A stretch of 64,000 bases of DNA from Phymorhynchus buccinoides (lineage: Eukaryota > Mollusca > Gastropoda > Neogastropoda > Raphitomidae). How positions within the stretch are numbered: the first letter of the stretch is position 1; every line of letters starts with the position of its first letter. The position numbers and the translations under genes are program-made. A model generated the notes under the pieces. It saw only the letters and a list, made by a program, of their open reading frames with translations, ran no database searches and was not told the DNA's origin. Positions 1-12,898 of this stretch are shown here, in pieces. The stretch is from contig CM065695.1 in assembly GCA_017654935.2 (NCBI GenBank), positions 23,987,462-24,051,461 of the forward strand, given 5' to 3'.

Positions 1-388
1 ACCAGTCTGGGTTTTCATTTGGCTTCAAAACCTTGGGGCTAGGTGGGGCAAAGAAAAAAGAATTGGGTGTAATGCCTCCGTGCCTCCATAACCCTGGAAG
101 CCTGGACAGCGCCCCGGGCCCCCTCCCCTGGTCCACGAGTCTCTCCTCTCCCGGTGGGTGGGGATACTGGGGGGTGGGTCTTTCCTATACAAAAACATGC
201 AGTCGCTCTGCACCTTCCTGGAAGTTCTGTGCTTGTAAGCTTCCCCCCTCTAATTCTGTCTGCCACTCACTCTCTTTGGACTCTTCTGTCTTCTGGCTTG
301 CCTTTTCCCTACACTTTCTGTTATTATCGGATCTTTCTGACTTTTTATTTATTGGCCCCATTCTCATTCCCCTCTTCGCTTTTTTTTT

Positions 389-419
<31 letters not shown>

Positions 420-1000
420 CCCAAAAAATTCCAAAACCCCATTCGCTTTCCTCCTTTGAGCTCCTCTGAAATCGGAATGACATTGTGTCGGCTGTGCGCA
501 GCAGGGAGACCAGTGAAAACTGAAACCATAACCCTTTATGGCCATATGTCCTGGGAACGCAGAAAATAATAAGACAGAGCACACTATAAGCTTCGAAGCG
601 TGTTTGTTGCTCATTATCCTTCGTTAATGTATTTATGCATATGTTCCTTTGACTTAATAAAAAATGTATTTTAACCAAGAAGAAGAAGGGCTTCCACCTA
701 CCCATACCATGTGGCGCGAGCGCTCGTAGAGGATGAAGACGGTGGTTCGTAGTATCCGTGAGGAACTGCACTTCCGCACGTTGATGATCTTCTCATCCAG
801 CTCTCATGTCGAGTCACAGTAGCGACGATGGGAGACTTGCTCAACAACACACCACGATTAACAAATAGCTGGTAGGGGGGTGAGAGGGGGTGCGGTGGCG
901 AACGAGGCACGCTGCAAACTTCTGGTCCAAACCCAACGTTGACCACTGTCTTTGTCTACGCTATCACCATCGGCACTTAACGTGTTCTTGTTTTGTTCGT
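1..1000. other. Left flank before gap; no gene seen apart from a dispersed repeat
   Basis: This stretch precedes the N gap and is not shared by arms B or C inside the window. Bases about 60-570 are a (GAA)n-family repeat, listed separately. The remainder, about 690-1000, has no recognisable exon, splice pair or repeat. Upstream OPLAH exons for the N-terminal half are expected on this side but cannot be identified here. Confidence 0.5.
60..572 (+). repeat. (GAA)n-family SINE-like dispersed repeat, copy 1
   Basis: It shares a series of blocks with copies near 13.86, 16.0, 19.3 and 25.9 kb: GGAAGTTCTGTGCTTGTAA, a pyrimidine-rich middle containing CTCTTTGACTCT, GAGCTCCTC, then GTGTCGGCTGTGCGCAGC, ACCAGTGAAAACTG and a TTATGGCCATAT end. 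A poly-T tract (about 381-419) interrupts the middle. Better copies end in GCAGAAGAAGAAG. I do not know a published name for the family. Confidence 0.6.
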
Positions 1001-1500
1001 NNNNNNNNNNNNNNNNNNNNNNNNNNNNNNNNNNNNNNNNNNNNNNNNNNNNNNNNNNNNNNNNNNNNNNNNNNNNNNNNNNNNNNNNNNNNNNNNNNNN
1101 NNNNNNNNNNNNNNNNNNNNNNNNNNNNNNNNNNNNNNNNNNNNNNNNNNNNNNNNNNNNNNNNNNNNNNNNNNNNNNNNNNNNNNNNNNNNNNNNNNNN
1201 NNNNNNNNNNNNNNNNNNNNNNNNNNNNNNNNNNNNNNNNNNNNNNNNNNNNNNNNNNNNNNNNNNNNNNNNNNNNNNNNNNNNNNNNNNNNNNNNNNNN
1301 NNNNNNNNNNNNNNNNNNNNNNNNNNNNNNNNNNNNNNNNNNNNNNNNNNNNNNNNNNNNNNNNNNNNNNNNNNNNNNNNNNNNNNNNNNNNNNNNNNNN
1401 NNNNNNNNNNNNNNNNNNNNNNNNNNNNNNNNNNNNNNNNNNNNNNNNNNNNNNNNNNNNNNNNNNNNNNNNNNNNNNNNNNNNNNNNNNNNNNNNNNNN
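1001..1500. other. Assembly gap (500 N)
   Basis: Exactly 500 unknown bases, the usual length for a gap of unknown size. It lies just upstream of the place in arm A that corresponds to palindrome axis 2, so sequence that might explain the axis may be missing here. Confidence 0.99.
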
Positions 1501-1560
1501 GCTTATAGTCCACATTTTACGGTACCTTTGCTTACAGCACACTTTTTTCATCTGGTTGGT

Positions 1561-1745
1561 CCAGATATGTGGGTATTCCTGTCGGCCTATGGAATACCGT
1601 TGCTACAATAATGTTGCAATGTCTGTTGTTCCAGATATGGGATATCCTATGGTCGAAGGAATAGCTTTTGCTCACAATAACGTTGCAATTGCTGTTTGTT
1701 CCAGATATGCAGGTATCCTGTCGGCCTAGTGGCATAGCGTTGGCC
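1561..1745 (+). repeat. About 70-bp tandem repeat next to the gap
   Basis: The phrase CCAGATATG recurs at about 1561, 1632 and 1702, followed each time by related sequence (GGTATTCCTGTCGGCCTA or GATATCCTATGGTCGAA). The unit is therefore near 70 bp with 2 to 3 copies. The arm B/C turning point near 47354 corresponds to the end of this array (CATAGCGTTGGCC at about 1733). Confidence 0.7.
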
Positions 1746-1960
1746 GTTGCCTGTTCACGAAGCTCAGACCCTGTGCTCTGACATACTCTTCAGTATCATC
1801 GGCGCTGTTTAGGTTCCATTGGTTTTGTCTCTTCTCCTTCCTTTCCTCATCCCATTCTCTTTTCACCACCTTTTTTTCTCTCTCCTCTCTCTCAAGCTCT
1901 CACGTTGTTGTACTCGAATATGAAAAAACGATGCGTTTGCTGCAGGATCCTTGTAAATAG

Positions 1961-2034
1961 AGACCTGACCTGGTTAGTGTGTAGAGGATCCTTGGGTGAA
2001 GAGAAATCCTCCTACCACACTAACAGGTCAGTTC
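1961..2034. repeat. Hairpin-forming inverted repeat (arm A, degraded)
   Basis: Noisy copy of the perfect 31-bp-arm hairpin seen at 47600-47675. ACCTGACCTGGTTAGTG is answered by CACTAACAGGTCAG. Confidence 0.6.
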
Positions 2035-2082
2035 TTCTGTACGCACAATAGCCGGGAGTTGAAAATGATAGTTGGGTAAGAA

Positions 2083-2414
2083 AAGAGTTTTGAATGGTTT
2101 TCGACAGCAGTAAAATCATATTACATAGAACATGTAGTGTCACACGTTGGAAACCTAGCTATCATTTGGCCATGCCAGGCAGCGGGATTTCTCCCTGCTC
2201 TTACCAACTTCAACTGCCTGGGATTTTTACATGTGTAAAGCGCACGTGTCAGACTAGCTTAAGTCCCATCCGAAGGACTTGACATTCAGTTCGTTTTCCT
2301 GCAAGCTAGAAAGAAGGGTGGAGGCCCAGGTTTCGAACCCCGGGTCACTCGCCTACAGTCCACGCATATACATTTAGCAGGCGAACGTCTTAACCACTCT
2401 GCCACCTTTCTCCC
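2083..2414 (-). repeat. tRNA-related SINE (arm A, degraded)
   Basis: On the minus strand a tRNA-like head (GGTGGCAGAGTGGTTAAGAC as box A, GGTTTCGAA near box B) is followed by a body containing GATGGGACTTAAGCTAGTC. It is the noisy counterpart of the elements at 46654 and 47735. Confidence 0.7.
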
Positions 2415-2749
2415 TGGAACTAAGAGTCTTAGCACCGACAACTGTATGCAATTGAGGATTGGTTGACCTCTTGGACATTCTTGGCCCAAGGCAGTTTGAC
2501 TTTAAGCCTCTTGGCAAAGTGTGCGGATGTATCCTGGGACATGGATTTTCCCTGTAAACAAAGTTCAGGCCCAGTTTCAAGAATACTTTTTAGTTTAGTC
2601 TTCACTGCTGTCAGTAGTCACGTCCAACCGACTGACAAACCAATCCAATGCACTTAAACGAAAGTCCTGCTGTTGCTTTTGTTCGGACCTTTGGTTTGAT
2701 ATTTTTTTTGGTGTCAGTTTATCATTTTGTGTTTGTCTCCGACCCACAG

Positions 2750-2842
2750 AAAACTTTGCGGAGATAGACAAGCGTGTGGATCGCCTTACCGCTGAGTGTG
2801 TGCAGAAACTTGCTGATCAGGGCTTTCCCCTTTTCCTCCCAG
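2750..2842 (+). CDS. OPLAH: OPLAH exon 1 of window (arm A), corrupted
   Basis: It encodes [19 protein letters not shown] and onward to GFPR, in the HyuA-like half. The acceptor is GACCCACAG. Relative to the 82-bp arm C copy it has an 11-base insertion before the final AG, which shifts the frame and lies in an error-rich tract. Confidence 0.85.
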
Positions 2843-3951
2843 GTATATCTTGAATACTAATCGTATGTCTGTCGGTGTTTGTGTGTGTTACCTGAGTTTG
2901 TGGATGAGAGAAGAGAGATTGTGTGTGTGTTTTGGGTGCCACATGTGTTTGTATTGAATGCATGCTCAATGTTTATGTGTCAGTCTCGTTAAATAGATTC
3001 CACATTAGTAATAATTTGAGTAATGGTAAGTCTTGGACACTAGCCAGGGAATTAAGCCATAGGGAAGTGGGGAAACTCAGAGGGTGGGAGAGAAGGTCAA
3101 AGAAATTTAGACTATGTGTCTCTAAATTGATTGCACATATGTTCTTTGTGTGTGTTTGATTTTTTTTCTTTTTGCCTTTTCTTTTGCTCAATTATCAAGT
3201 ATAAATGATGTATTTTTGTACTTACACAGTCTGTCATTCACCAAATATTTTTTCATGAAATATTTCAGGAGCACGCTATAAAGCGCTAGCTTGTTGATGC
3301 TCTCTTTTGCTTTCTGTTATATGTGTTGTTTAGAAATCAAGGTCAAAGAAAATTATGCTTATTCATCATTTTTATTGTCATAATAATTGTCACTGCCAAA
3401 TAAACAGTAGAAGCATTGGAGATTACAATTTTCAGAAGCTTTAATTTCTTTCGCTTTTGTTTTTTGCGTCCAAGTCATTTCATTTTTGATATTGAAATGT
3501 TGTTGTCTCCCTTTGAAAAAAAAAATGGCACTTTATTTTCTATTCTTTCTTAATCATTTTTGTTTCTGTTTTCCTCAGGGAACACATCAGCACTGAAGTG
3601 TTCCTCCACCTCCGGTACAATGGCACAGATTGCGCTCTGATGGTGCCCACCCAAAACTTTCCCCCCACCCCAGCCTCCAGTCGCCATGGGGATTTTCTGG
3701 CGGCCTTTCTGGACAGGTGCTGATTGTATTCTTAATGTCTTTGTTTCGCAAAGTGGGGATGGGGAAGGGTAAAGAGGGGTGCAGGATTGCGGAGGTGGTG
3801 GTAGGTATTTTGATCATTTACAACCCATAGGTTCTGCTGGGTTCTTTAACGAGCCTGAAATGCGTGCAACGCCTTGGACCTCAGTTTTGTTCTGCTGGGT
3901 TCTTTAACGAGCCTGAAATGCGTGCAACGCCTTGGACCTCAGTTTATCAGT

Positions 3952-3990
<39 letters not shown>

Positions 3991-6900
3991 CCCATCTTCT
4001 GGGCTGTACAGTGGCGTTGCTCCCATGCCGCTCGTTCCGAATCCCAATTCGCAGCTACACCCCAGCTTGAAGTTTTTTTGTTTGTTTTTTCAAAATAAAT
4101 ATTTTACTCAGACCTTCCGGCTTATTTAAGTCGGCGGGTTTGACCCGGTGTCTCCCTTTGCGCTATTTATATCAAGTGACATCACATCCTTTACTTCAGT
4201 GACATGCGCAGTTCGCTCAGGGAAAGCACAATCTTCCGCCATCTTCATTTGTAGGCTAAATTTTGTAATTTTCAATCGATTTTCGTCGCGTTTTTCGACG
4301 ATGGAAACTGACAACTTTTGGCGTGAACCTCTACAAGATGGCGATAGTGCCGACGAAACATTTACTGTGGAAAAAGTGGCAGAATCTGAACTTAGGCGAA
4401 TAAAAAAGAGCATCGAAAGTGTTGAAACGATCTTGGGTTTGCAGCAGCAGATTGACACAGGTAAATTTAGTGATGATTCGAGCGAGTATTTTTTTAATGA
4501 ATTTTTAAAGTGAGTGTGTGTGAAAATCAGTGCAGCAGCGAAAATTACTTGGTGCGCAACAGTAAACAGTCCAAGTAATACTTGGTAGTAGAAGAGTTAA
4601 GGGTGAGCGGAAAAATCTGTAGCTGTATGGAACCCAGACGTTCTTGCTGTAAAGGCAAGCATTTTAACCTCAGTCGGCCTTTCGCTAATATCAGTGCTTC
4701 CTGCTGCTTTTTTGTTGTTTGTTTGTTGTTGAGTTGGTTGTTTTTTGTTGTTGTTTTTTACAGTGGAAACGTAATAAGTCTAAATTGAAAGAACTAAAAT
4801 TTTATTTTGTAATTGAACCAAAAAAAAAGAACTGCTTTGTCATTGGGGCCAGAAACTTATGTGAGTGCTCCAATATTTTGTGGAAGACATTTTTGAGTGT
4901 AGCAGGTTTTCAAAACAATTTCCTCTTATTTTTTATGCAGGGCTCCCAGGGACCCCCATTTTGGTGTCTATGAAGCACTAAAATTCTCAAGGGCCCTCTA
5001 AAAGAATGTGCACGGGGTTCCAGGGATGCACTAGAAAAATTCTTTATAGCATTCGCAATGCCACTTGGACCCTCTATCCCGCCTCTAGGACCCTCTATGC
5101 TGTTAAGTGAAGGAGTCCCTGGGACCCCTTGTTTTGCGGGACGATTGGGAACCCTATCATGTCATGCTGTTTTTGCTGTTCACGCCAGGTACAAGACAGA
5201 GTTTGGGTTCACCCTGCAGGACAGACAGGTGACAGTGGACGATGTGCGCGTGCGGGGGGCGGGCCTGTCCACAGCCGCAGAGGAAACCTCCGTGGGGAAG
5301 GCCAGGGGCCCTCCTGTGGAGGAAAAGGTATGGGTGCCTGTCTGTCGTTTCCGACTATGGCTGCCAGAAAGCAGAGGGGGCAGGCATCAGAATTGTCAGA
5401 GGATTTCAGAGGATTAAGAATTTCTGACAGACGATTGGCTTCTCTTATCAGAGGTTTTGCCTTTTTATTGAGTTTTATCCTTTGTGTTAAATAGCATTTT
5501 AAAGGTAATTAAGGCCCTGGTACACCGTACATCCCGGATTTTCCTCGCGGAAATAATCAATAAGTAAAAGAAGTTACAGAGATGTGAGTGTGTAGGAAAT
5601 GTCCAGTAATGGGTGTTGTGTGTGGAGTTACAGAGATGTGAGCGTGTAGAAAATGACCAGAAATGGGTGTTGTGTGTGGAGTTACAGAGATGTGAGCGTG
5701 TAGAAAATGTCCAGTAATGGGTGTTGTGTGTGGAGTTACAGAGATGTGAGTGTGTAGGAAATGTCCAGTAATGGGTGTTGTGTGTGGAGTTACAGAGATG
5801 TGAGCGTGTAGAAAATGTCCAGAAATGGGTGTTGTGTGTGTTGTTACAGAGATGTGAGCGTGTAGAAAATGTCCAGAAATGGGTGTTGTGTGTGGAGTTA
5901 CAGAGATGTGAGCGTGTAGAAAATGTCCAGAAATGGGTGTTGTGTGTGGAGTTACAGAGATGTGAGCGTGTAAAAAATGTCCAGAAATGGGTGTTGTGTG
6001 TTGTTACAGAGATGTGAGCGTGTAGAAAATGTCCAGAAATGGGTGTTGTGTGTGGAGTTACAGAGATGTGAGCGTGTAGAAAATGTCCAGAAATGGGTGT
6101 TGTGTGTTGTTACAGAGATGTGAGCGTGTAGAAAATGTCCAGAAATGGGTGTTGTGTGTGGAGTTACAGAGATGTGAGCGTGTAAAAAATGTCCAGAAAT
6201 GGGTGTTGTGTGGTGTTGCAGAAGATGCAGTGTTATTTTGAGGGAGGCGTCATGGAGACTCCTGTGTACCTGTTGGAAAACCTGGGAGCAGGTCACAGTA
6301 TATCTGGACCTGCCATCATCATCAACAACAACAGGTAAGGTGTGTGTGTGTGTCTGTGTGTGTCTCTCTGTGTGTGTCTCTGTGTGTGTGTGTGGTTGTG
6401 TCTGTATGTGTGTGTCTCTGTGTGTGTGTGGTTGTGTCTGTGTGTGTGTGTCTCTGTGTGTGTGTGCGTGTGTGTGGTTGTATGTGTGTGTTTCCCAGTC
6501 ATTGAAGCTCTTTCTCTCTTTCCCTCCTCTTTCTTGCCTTTAGGACCATTTCTCAAACGTGTGTGTGTGTGTTATCTTTGTTTAAATGCGTTATGAATGC
6601 TTAGTGTGTGTGCGCTTCGATTTGATTTCTATCAAGATTTAGCGCCGTATAAATGTTGTTGTTATGATTGTATGTGTTTGTGTGTGCGTATGTCCATATG
6701 TGTGTGTTTGAATGTGTGTATATTTATGTGTTTTCATCATCAGTTGTTTTTTTTGCTCTCTGTTAAAAAAAGTAATCGTTGTGTATCATCTCTGCTGTAA
6801 CCGGGGTTTTCTCCTTTTTTTCCACAGTACTATTTTGGTTGAACCCTTTTGCACTGCTGAGATCACTTCAAGTGGGGATATCTCCATCACGGTAAGAATT

Positions 6901-9900
6901 AGTGATAGTCTGCCATATGTGTTAAAGGGGCACCCTGATGGATACGTTTTTGCAAGAAAGACGTTGAGGTCCCTTTACAGAGATTGCAACATTCACTTTG
7001 CTAATTCTTTCAGTGAAAGAGAAAGCATGTGGTCTTCTCTTTTCTAATGGCCGCCTGAGTTAGACCAAATCGTGTTGCACGAAATTTCCACAATACAAGC
7101 CTTTTTATACAGTTTACCAAGAGGAGTTTCGCTCACAACAAAGTAAAAAGCTCACTTTTTTTTTACTGCACTACAAAGAAGAAAAAAGCTTCAACCACTC
7201 TCAGTGGCCTCCACCCACCCCATCCAAAATGGCTTCTCTCTCCGGCAACTCCGCCAAAGAGGAATCACAGTTTTGACCTTTTGATTTATAGGAAACCAGA
7301 GCAAAGTGAGTGTTCCGATCCTTGAAAAGACTGTCTTTCTGGTGACCTCGACGTGTTTCTTGCAAAAAAACTCATCCGTCAGGGTGCCCCTTTAAAGGTT
7401 TTCCATACTTGTATTATGTTGTAGTTTGAGGTTCTTCAACGTGCTGGCATCCCTAGCATTCATGCTCTCCTCTGCAGTAGGCACTTTAGGTGGCTGGGTC
7501 ACATTCATTGTTTGTATGGAGACAGGACACATCCCAAGGGACCTGCTGTATAGATCATTACATGAAAGCCCTAGCCCAGTGGGGTTGCCCACGACTGTGC
7601 TTCAAAGATATAATAATAATAATAATAATTAAGTGAAGCTTTTATAGCACTGTTCAATGGCAAGCCATCCTCACAGCGCTTTGCAAAAGACCACATTAAA
7701 AACAGCATAAGCCACACAACAAACACAGAAACACGCACAAGGGCAAAAGGGATGTGAAGCTCACATGCATCGACCCCAACAACTGTAAAGGCGCTGCAGA
7801 TGTCCACGAGGATTGGAGGACAGCAGTAAACAGAGGGAATACTCTTGCTGAAGCCAACAGGATGGATCTGCTTGCCAACAGAAAGGGCCAAGAGAAAATC
7901 TAGAGCTGCTTCAGCCAGATCAACGTCCCTGTTCACCTGCATCCAATGTGGAAGAGACTGCCACTCCAGAGTTGGCCTTCACAGCCACTCCAAAAAATGC
8001 TCTTCATAGCTCTACATCACCATCGTCTTGCAAGATGGACGGAGGCCAGAGATTGTGTTGCACTGTTTTACCTTCATAGTTCACAAAGAATCGTCCCTGT
8101 GAAGTTCAGCATCCCTTAGCCTGGAGTGCATATGTGGCTAATAGAGATTAGCCTGACTGGGTCGCACTCATCATTTCGGTACACGCTTGCATGTAAAGTA
8201 GCCTTTGGGTAAAAATGTCTTTTCTGTGTGTTTGTGTGTATGTGCTGTGCGTGTGCATGTGCGCACGCGCACGTGTGAAGTATCGGATTTGTATTTAATA
8301 TAATATATATATTTCTGATTGTTTTGTGTTTATTACTATTGTTATTGTTGTTGTCTAAAGTTAACTTTGTAAGCGCTCTGAGCTCTTTGGAGAAATAGCG
8401 CAACAAATATCCATTATTGTTATTATTATTAATAGAGCAACTTCAGTTTGCACGCTGTATGTGAATAAAGTGAGGGTATATTTGATCAACTCACAACTAC
8501 TTTGTTGCCGGTGTGTGTGTGTGTAAATGGTCTTTTGTCTGTTGTCTTTAGGTGGGGACGGGCAAGGTGAAGGATGTGGACACCAGTCTGGACGCCATTC
8601 AGCTGTCCATCTTCTCCCATCGCTTCATGAGCATTGCCGAGCAGATGGGGAGGTGAGAGGATGATGATAATGCGTGATGATGATGATGAGCTGTCCATCT
8701 TCTCCCATCGCTTCATGAGCATTGCCGAGCAGATGGGGAGGTGAGTACGGTGATGATGTGATGATGATGATGATGGTGATGAGCTGTCCATCTTCTCCCA
8801 TCGCTTCATGATCCCCCACCCCCCCCCCCCAAGCATTGCCGAGCAGATGGGGAGGTGAGTACGGTGATGATGATGGTGATGATGATGATGATGATGGTGA
8901 TGAGCTGTCCATCTTCTCCCATCGCTTCATGAGCATTGCCGAGCAGATGGGGAGGTGAGTACGGTGATGATGATGGTGATGGTGATGGTGATGAGCTGTC
9001 CTTCTTCTCCCATCGCTTCATGAGCATTGCCGAGCAGATGGGGAGGTGAGTAGGATGGTGATGATGATGATGATGAGCTGTCCATCTTCTCCCATCGCTT
9101 CATGAGCATTGCCGAGCAGATGGGGAGGTGAGTAACGGTGATGATTGATGGTGATGATGATGATGATGATGGTGATGAGGCTGTCCTTCTTCTCCCATCG
9201 CTTCATGAGCATTGCCGAGCAGATGGGGAGGTGAGTACGGTGATGATGATGGTGATGATGATGATGGTGATGGTGATGAGCTGTCCATCTTCTCCCATCG
9301 CTTCATGAGCATTGCCGAGCAGATGGGGAGGTGAGTACGGTGATGATGATGGTGATGGTGATGGTGATGAGCTGTCCTTCTTCTCCCATCGCTTCATGAG
9401 CATTGCCGAGCAGATGGGGAGGTGAGTAGGATGATGATGATGATGATGATGAGCTGTCCTTCTTCTCCCATCGCTTCATGAGCATTGCCGAGCAGATGGG
9501 GAGGTGAGTAGGATGGTGATGGTGATAATGATGATGGTGCATGGTGATGATGATGAGCTGTCCATCTTCTCCCATCGCTTCATGAGCATTGCCGAGCAGA
9601 TGGGGAGGTGAGTACGATGATGATGGTGATGATGTTGAGATGATGATGATGATGATGATCATGATCATGATGATGATGATGATGATGGTAATAAGCTGGA
9701 TGCTATTCAATTATTCATCTTTTCCTCGTCACTTTATGAGCATTGCGGAGCAGATAATGACGATGATAATGGTGATGATGATGATGATTTCTAGAAAGTA
9801 CAGACACAATGCAAACTTCCGGTAGGAAAGACAGCTCAGTTTAAGAATTTTTGTTGTTGTTTTCGTTCCCCAGCTTAAGCGATCTGGGGGCACACCCAGT

Positions 9901-12009
9901 GCCATGTGAACATTTTGCATGGCCTTGGGTGGGAAGATTACGTGTATGGCTGCTTTTAAAGGGCCCCCGCCACATGGGCGGCCATACTCCGACTGCAGGG
10001 GACCAGATTTTTGTTTAAAACCGTCTGACCACATCACATGGGTTTGATATAAGCCTAACCTTGAATAAAAATTCCTGTGTCTAATTAAGAGTTTATATAT
10101 ATATTATTTATTTTTAAAGTTTACATTTACTTCAAAAGACAGAGCAAACGGACATATAGAGATGACAAAATGAAACAAGAAAAAAGACATAAAGTGATAA
10201 ACCGTCTGTTCCAAGCAATATATTGAGCATTGCTAAGGAAATGTGCAGATTATGAATGTAATAATAATAGCTATGATAATTATGAGTGTGTGTGCGTTTG
10301 CGTGTGTCTGTCTGTCTGTCTATGTGTCTGTCTGTCTGTGTCTGTTTCAGAGTTTTACAGAGAACATCAATATCAACCAATATCAAGGTCAGTCTGTGGG
10401 TTCTGTCTAAGCGTTTGGTTGTCTGCTTGTCTTATTGTTTTATTGTTTAATTTATAAATTCATGAGTTATGCCATGATAGATTTGTTTTGTTTTTCCATT
10501 TTTCTCAAAACTACAAGGAATTATGATATAACTAATAATCCTACAGTGATAACAATCTCAGTTTGTTAGTATGACATCTGTGACAGCCTCTTTCTGATTG
10601 TGTACTCCTATAATAATTGCATTAGTTGAGCTTTACACGCAGTGCGCTTGTATGCCCGCGGTCTACTATCTGTATGCGTACATGTGTATGTGTGCATGCA
10701 TGCATGTGTGTGTGAGAGAGAAAGAGAGAACGAATTAATCTTTAATTTAATGTCTTTTCAATTCATATATTAGACATTAAAAAATATATATACAGACTAG
10801 GCAATTCTGTGAGTTAGGCACGACATATATATATATATAACACAATATGCATAAACCCAACAAAATCAAACTTCTACAGCAAATGTCCAGTAGGAGTAGA
10901 TAGCATAACTTTAGCAGTTAGAGTAATATGTGTAATCTGTGTCAATTAAAGAATCCTTGATGTTATTGTACTTCTGAAAAAAGTCCATATTAAACGTTTT
11001 GTATTTAGATAGCAATATTGGACACTCGAATAATAGATGCTGAAGTGATAATTTATGAGAGCAAAGGCAAGTAATTTCTGTAAATTTAGTTTTCCACAAA
11101 TTTAAACGTAGTTTGTATATTAAACTTACTATAGGTCTACTCTGCAACAAAATATTGGACCTAAAGTCAGATGAATTGACACAAATGGATCCTAAAGTCA
11201 GATGAATTGACACAAATGGATCCTAAAGTCAAATGAATTGACAAATGGATCCTAAAGTCATGTGAATTGACACAAATGGATCCTAAAGTCAGATGAATTG
11301 ACACAAATGGATCCTAAAGTCAGATGAATTGACACAAATGGATTTTTCTAACAAAGAGTACATTTGATGTGAAATTTCACGAGAAAGAGAGAGAATATTG
11401 CCTCATTTGTTTTCCACGATTATGTGTTAAATTGTGTACACACATGTACGCATCATCATCATTGTCATCATCCATGTTTTGGTGTGGATTTTTTTTTTAT
11501 GTCGATGTTATTAAGTGTTTTGCTTTGCGCAAAGCCAGAACAATTTCGTTTGTGTATGTATTAGCAAAATAAAGAATCTTGAATCTTTAACCCTTTCATC
11601 GCCAGCCATTTTTCAGCAAAAAAGTACGATTAAACTTACCTGGGTACAGAAAAAAAGATATCTGCAATATTGTGAATTCCTCTGTGACATGTATAACATT
11701 AGGCCTATCCTTACCTCCCGAAATTACGAAAATAGGGTCTTCAGATAACAGGCCCTGATTTGATGCCTTTTAGTGACATGGGTGTTAAACCATTGTGGTG
11801 CGAAAAGGCGACATTGGCGGTGAAAGCGTTAATCAACTGAAGACAACACAGTCCACCTATGATGAATGAAGCCTTGTAAAATGCAGGAGCGTTTGGACTT
11901 CTCCTGCGCCATGTTTGGTCCCGACGGGGGTTTGGTGGCCAACGCCCCTCACATCCCTGTGCACTTGGGAGCCATGCAAGAGACTGTGCAGTACCAAGTG
12001 AGTGACTGT

Positions 12010-12045
<36 letters not shown>

Positions 12046-12155
12046 GTCGTCAGCCTCATCATCATCGTAACATCATCATCATCATCATCATCAGAATCAT
12101 CCCTGTGCACCTGGGAGCCATGCAAGAGACCGTGCAGTACCAAGTGAGTGACTGT

Positions 12156-12190
<35 letters not shown>

Positions 12191-12261
12191 TATCATTACA
12201 ATCATCCCTGTGCACCTGGGAGCCATGCAAGAGACCGTGCAGTACCAAGTGAGTGACTGTG

Positions 12262-12301
<40 letters not shown>

Positions 12302-12627
12302 TATCATTACAATCATCCCTGTGCACCTGGGAGCCATGCAAGAAACCGTGCAGTACCAAGTGAGTGACTGTATCATCATCATCATCATCGTCGTCAGCCT
12401 CATCATGATCATCATCATCGTCATCATCATCAGCCTCATCATCACCATCATCACAATCATCATCGTCGTCATCATCATCATCATCATCGTCAGCCGCATC
12501 ATCACAATCATCATCGTCGTCGTCATCATCATCTTCATCATCATCGTCGTCATCATCATCATCGTCATCGTCAGCCGCATCATCACAATCATCATCGTCG
12601 TCATCATCATCATCATCATCATCGTCG

Positions 12628-12714
<87 letters not shown>

Positions 12715-12866
12715 GCCTCATCATCACCATCATCACAATCATCATCGTCGTCGTCATCATCATCATCATCATCATCATCGTCAGCCGCATCATCACAATC
12801 ATCATCATCATCACCATCATCATCATCATTATCGTCATCATCATCGTCAGCCGCATCATCACAATC

Positions 12867-12898
<32 letters not shown>

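Noticed and set aside
890..1729. Open frames spanning the N gap
   Set aside because: They consist mainly of unknown residues and have no support.
6199..6556. Cys/Val- or Thr/His-rich small proteins over GT/CA microsatellites (also 20092-20447, 28479-28939 and 42304-42608)
   Set aside because: Pure dinucleotide-repeat translation.
7571..7942. 123-codon minus-strand frame beginning [14 protein letters not shown]
   Set aside because: It is the antisense of a LINE ORF2 relic whose sense strand carries the recognisable motifs.
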